From NCBI GenBank assembly GCA_015058265.1, contig SVCR01000052.1, forward strand, positions 1 through 8,861: a stretch of 8,861 nt of DNA. Direction: 5' to 3'. Positions 6,695 through 8,861 of the stretch are shown piece after piece. Source of the stretch: Clostridiales bacterium (GTDB taxonomy: Bacteria > Bacillota_A > Clostridia > Peptostreptococcales > Anaerovoracaceae). Position numbers and translations under genes: made by a program. Position 1 is the stretch's first letter, and the number at the start of each line of letters is the position of its first letter. The notes below the pieces were generated by a model, which had not been told where the DNA came from, searched no databases, and saw nothing but the letters and a program-made list of their open reading frames with translations.

Positions 6695-7567
6695 ATGGAA
6701 AACAACAAATGCAAAGCCTTTATTGAATGCGTAGAGAAGGGGAGCATTTCAGCTGCTGCCGACTCTCTCGGGTACACTCCGTCCGCGATAAGCCAGCTGA
6801 TAGCATCTCTTGAAAAGGAGCTGGGTCTCAAACTGCTTGTCCGCTCACAGAAGGGTGTTCATCCAACATCTGAAGGAAAATCTTTGCTTCCTGCGATGAG
6901 GGCGTATTTGTCAAAAGAACAGGATATATATCATATTGCATCCGAGCTCAAGGGTGTAGTCACAGGTGACTTATCGATAGCCGCTTATCCGAGCGTTGCG
7001 ACCTGCTGGCTGCCGGAGATCGTGAGACGGTTCAAAAATGAATATCCGGGAATACACATCAACATTCGGGAGGGTGTGAGAGGGACTATAATCAGATACC
7101 TTGAGGAGAATTCAGCGGATCTCGCGATAATGGTCTATTCAGAGCCTATGCCGTATAAGTGGATACCTCTTATAGAAAAGCCTGTTCTGGCAGCACTGCC
7201 GGAGGACCATCCGATGGCAGACAGAAAAGCATTTCCTATAAAGGCATGCGAGGACAATGATTTCATACTCGGCTCGTGGGGCAAGGAAATAGAGATACTG
7301 GATATCCTCGATAAGAATGATACACATCCGGAAATCACTTACACTACATATGATACTCCTGCTACGCTTGCAATGGTCAGGATGGGACTTGGTATAAGCC
7401 TGGTCAATGAGCTCAGCGCGAGATACTGGAATGAGCATCTGGTCAAGTTGCCGCTTGATCCGCCGCAGACAGTTACCTTCGGCGTTGCGGTCCCGTCCCT
7501 CGATAACCTGACAAATTCAGCAAGAAAGTTCCTCAAATTTGCTATAGATTACATTGAGGAGCCGTAG
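6695..7567 (+). CDS. LysR-family transcriptional regulator
   Basis: The product has 290 residues from ATG 6695, which has GAAGG at 6683-6687 with 7-nt spacing. An in-frame TTG at 6671 would add eight residues before the normal family start and has no better site. The N-terminus is a classic LysR winged helix-turn-helix: residues about 5-61, with GSISAAADSLGYTPSAISQL at 16-35 and the following LEKELG and TSEG signatures. Residues about 88-290 form the periplasmic-binding-protein-like effector domain, beginning with a strand-rich stretch and the usual LPEIVRRFKNEYPGI segment. It acts in the cytoplasm as a DNA-bound regulator responding to a small molecule that I cannot name. There is no divergently transcribed target gene upstream; nptA runs in the same direction. 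A dyad at 6626-6649 may be its own operator, and a two-way terminator follows its stop by about 35 bp. Confidence 0.93.
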   Translation: MENNKCKAFIECVEKGSISAAADSLGYTPSAISQLIASLEKELGLKLLVRSQKGVHPTSEGKSLLPAMRAYLSKEQDIYHIASELKGVVTGDLSIAAYPSVATCWLPEIVRRFKNEYPGIHINIREGVRGTIIRYLEENSADLAIMVYSEPMPYKWIPLIEKPVLAALPEDHPMADRKAFPIKACEDNDFILGSWGKEIEILDILDKNDTHPEITYTTYDTPATLAMVRMGLGISLVNELSARYWNEHLVKLPLDPPQTVTFGVAVPSLDNLTNSARKFLKFAIDYIEEP

Positions 7568-7601
7568 AAGAGTAGTTTCCGGAACAGCTTTGAGAACAAC
7601 G

Positions 7602-7632
7602 AAAAAATCCCGGAATCGTTTTCCGGGATTTT
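7602..7632. terminator. Two-way terminator between LysR gene and minus-strand small gene
   Basis: The arms AAAATCCCGGAA (7604-7615) and TTCCGGGATTTT (7621-7632) pair over 12 bp with a 5-nt loop. On the plus strand it ends the LysR transcript with a short T run inside the stem. On the minus strand the six As at 7602-7607 read as a T tract, so it also, and perhaps better, ends the convergent small gene. Confidence 0.85.
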
Positions 7633-7674
7633 GCTATGGCATAATTATTCGTTAGTCTCTTTCAGAGCAGATGA

Positions 7675-7770
7675 TTATCTGGAATGCTTAGCGTAAGCCT
7701 TTGAAAAGAATCTCCACTTTGCTACGAGAACTGCTGCGAATGCGCCGCCTACGATGATGTTCATTACCAT
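7675..7770 (-). CDS. Small membrane protein, 31 residues, unrecognised
   Basis: On the minus strand an ATG (7768-7770) is preceded by a perfect GGAGG (plus-strand CCTCC, 7779-7783) with 8-nt spacing. It opens a 32-codon frame ending in TAA (7675-7677). The peptide starts MVMNIIVGGAFAAVLVAKW, with a hydrophobic run at about residues 4-18. The tail is basic and aromatic: RFFSKAYAKHSR. This suggests a single-pass membrane peptide with its positive tail in the cytoplasm. A second ATG at 7762-7764 could also serve but is further from the site. A promoter at 7859-7887 and the two-way terminator complete a stand-alone transcription unit. I know no family for it. It could be a small accessory membrane protein or, less likely, a type I toxin-like peptide, although I see no antisense RNA promoter. 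The gene signals are strong; the function is open. Confidence 0.72.
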   Translation of the reverse strand: MVMNIIVGGAFAAVLVAKWRFFSKAYAKHSR

Positions 7771-7858
7771 TGACTTTACCTCCATATAGTATAAAAATAA
7801 TGCCTTAGACGATACATTGCATTGGGCTTAACGCTTAATGCTCTGTATTTACAAGCGC

Positions 7859-7887
7859 ATTCTACTGCAGAGATCTGAATAAGTAAA
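7859..7887 (-). promoter_or_regulatory. Promoter of the minus-strand small gene
   Basis: Read on the minus strand, TTTACT (7882-7887) as -35 and TAGAAT (7859-7864) as -10 stand 17 bp apart, matching four and five of six consensus positions. Transcription would start near 7852 and leave a leader of about 80 nt before the start codon. Confidence 0.6.
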
Positions 7888-8102
7888 TTTAATTGTTTTA
7901 ACGCTCAGTTTAAGCTGGTCTTAAGAACCGTTAAATCATTTTTTTAACAAAGATAATAGAAATGAATCAGTCAGAAACCGGACAGAGAACTGACCATTGC
8001 TGCTTCCGGTTGAGACGTAACATGTTGCAAAATGCATTGATCGGGGGATTTGTGATGAAAATTGAACCTAAGAAATGGAGCCGGGATCCGGGGGAAAACA
8101 TT
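7888..8102 (+). other. Upstream region and leader of the epimerase gene
   Basis: This region between the small-gene promoter and the epimerase start holds a 27-bp near-palindrome at 7909-7935 (outer arms TTTAA/TTAAA, core CTTAAG). It also holds a T-rich run at 7939-7945 and a possible -10 GATAAT (7952-7957) without a clear -35. A hairpin is formed by AACCGGA (7976-7982) and TCCGGTT (8005-8011). The octamer TTAACGCT occurs at 7828-7835 and again at 7898-7905, 70 bp apart. In-frame ATGs at 7962, 8022 and 8055 could lengthen the epimerase. Of these only 8055 has a site, GGGGG at 8043-8047. I see no separate gene here. Confidence 0.4.
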
Positions 8103-8738
8103 ATGACTGTTTCCGTTGAGCAGATGCGAAGAAGCGATGCTTATACAATAGAACATTTCGTGTCCGGCAAAGAGTTGATGTACCGAGCTGCCTATGGAGT
8201 ATATCTTGCTTATGACGGCTGGCGCGGCAGAAATACAGCGATAGTTGTCGGCGGAGGCAATAACGGCGGGGACGGTTACGCTTTGGCGGGAATACTGAAA
8301 GATGCCGGGATCGATTCGACTGTATACAAAGTGTCAGACAAACTCTCGGAGGACGGCAAATACTACTGCGATATCGCTGAAGAACGCGGAGTAGAGATCT
8401 GCCGCATTGACGAAACTACTGACTTTGCGGGCTGTGATGTGATAGTTGACTGCATTCTGGGAACCGGGTTTCGCGGAGAAGTCAGAGGCACTGCTGCTGA
8501 TGCTATCCGGGCGATAAATGATTCTGATGCATATGTCATCAGCGTGGATATTAACAGCGGAATGAACGGAGACACAGGCGAAGCAGTGCTTGCTGTGAGA
8601 TCGGATCTTACAGTTTCGATCGGATTCTACAAGCAGGGACTGTTCAGAGGCGATGCAGGGAAATATATAGATGAACTTGTGAATGTGGATATCGGTATCG
8701 TTCTGCCGGAGGACCTGAAGAACGGATCAAACTGTTGA
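8103..8738 (+). CDS. nnrE: NAD(P)H-hydrate epimerase, stand-alone YjeF_N domain
   Basis: The enzyme interconverts the R and S forms of damaged, hydrated NAD(P)H (NADHX, NADPHX) so that the partner dehydratase can restore the cofactor. From ATG 8103 the product has 211 residues, the usual size of a lone YjeF N-terminal domain. I chose this start because the family opens with a short VSVEQMRRSD-like stretch and GGGGG lies at 8090-8094, 8 nt upstream. ATG 8055 (16 residues longer, with a similar G-run) is the main alternative. Family motifs are in order: GGGNNGGDG (residues 50-58), VDCILGTG (115-122) and VDINSG (148-153). In the last, the Asp matches the conserved Asp of the DxPSG motif and Asn replaces the common Pro. 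The ADP-dependent dehydratase half (NnrD), fused to it in E. coli, is absent and no frame for it follows in the window. It is probably encoded elsewhere. Confidence 0.88.
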   Translation: MTVSVEQMRRSDAYTIEHFVSGKELMYRAAYGVYLAYDGWRGRNTAIVVGGGNNGGDGYALAGILKDAGIDSTVYKVSDKLSEDGKYYCDIAEERGVEICRIDETTDFAGCDVIVDCILGTGFRGEVRGTAADAIRAINDSDAYVISVDINSGMNGDTGEAVLAVRSDLTVSIGFYKQGLFRGDAGKYIDELVNVDIGIVLPEDLKNGSNC

Positions 8739-8788
8739 TGACCTGGTACGTCCCCTGACTTACCTGCGACAAATATTCTGCAGTTGTG

Positions 8789-8851
8789 CCAGCTCCCCTG
8801 GTGTCCCGGAGAGGATTCCGCCGCGCGAAGCGCAAGTCCTCAGAGAGGGGA
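8789..8851. other. GC-rich foldable segment at right window edge
   Basis: Nested inverted repeats occur here: TCCCCT (8794-8799) with AGGGGA (8846-8851), GAGGATT (8811-8817) with AGTCCTC (8835-8841) and GCGC (8823-8826) with GCGC (8830-8833) around GAA. The fold has no T tract, so it is not a plain terminator. It may be part of an RNA element, a dispersed palindromic repeat or the leader of the next gene. The window ends before this can be settled. Confidence 0.4.
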
Positions 8852-8861
8852 ACCGTAGGTG

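Noticed and set aside
7784..7800. TATACT on the minus strand just before the small gene as its -10 box
   Set aside because: It would start transcription at or within the GGAGG site, and no -35 stands 17 bp upstream; the promoter at 7859-7887 fits better.
8644..8835. Minus-strand 63-residue frame overlapping the epimerase end
   Set aside because: It is mostly antisense to a well-supported gene, has no binding site and shows no recognisable domain; its Arg-rich start falls in the foldable GC-rich block.

Overview
This window looks like a chromosomal segment of a low-to-middle GC Gram-positive anaerobe, most likely a member of the Clostridia. The clues are strong GGAGG-type ribosome binding sites, an MMPL exporter paired with a secreted glycine-heptad protein, a Na/Pi cotransporter fused to a PhoU-like domain, a stand-alone NAD(P)H-hydrate epimerase, and intrinsic hairpin/T-tract terminators. 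This placement is inferred from gene content and style only. No tRNA, rRNA, CRISPR array, transposase or phage gene is visible.

Layout. (1) Bases 1-4414 hold the end of an operon. It contains an MMPL/RND-type membrane transporter cut by the left window edge, then a secreted 780-residue glycine-heptad-repeat protein whose ATG overlaps the transporter stop by 4 bp, then a good intrinsic terminator. (2) Bases 4435-6492 form a Na/Pi cotransporter unit: a promoter, a leader that resembles the yybP-ykoY (Mn2+) riboswitch with a mutually exclusive terminator, a GC-rich stretch, and the nptA-like gene. A 15-bp direct repeat starts at the riboswitch terminator tract and recurs over the gene's stop codon, and a third partial copy follows. 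This gives the gene the look of a cassette placed behind a riboswitch. (3) Bases 6561-7632 hold a long stem-loop, a palindromic candidate operator, a LysR-family regulator gene and a two-way terminator. (4) Bases 7675-7887 hold, on the minus strand, a previously hidden 31-residue small membrane-protein gene with its own promoter, ideal ribosome binding site and the shared terminator. (5) Bases 7888-8738 hold a leader and the NAD(P)H-hydrate epimerase gene, followed by a GC-rich, strongly foldable segment that runs to the right edge.

How the genes may work together. The first two genes are translationally coupled and probably form a cell-envelope export or remodelling system. The phosphate transporter appears to be metal-responsive through its leader, which would link Mn2+ and phosphate handling. 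The LysR regulator has no obvious target other than itself. The most novel items are the riboswitch/nptA pairing with its flanking repeats and the minus-strand micro-gene.
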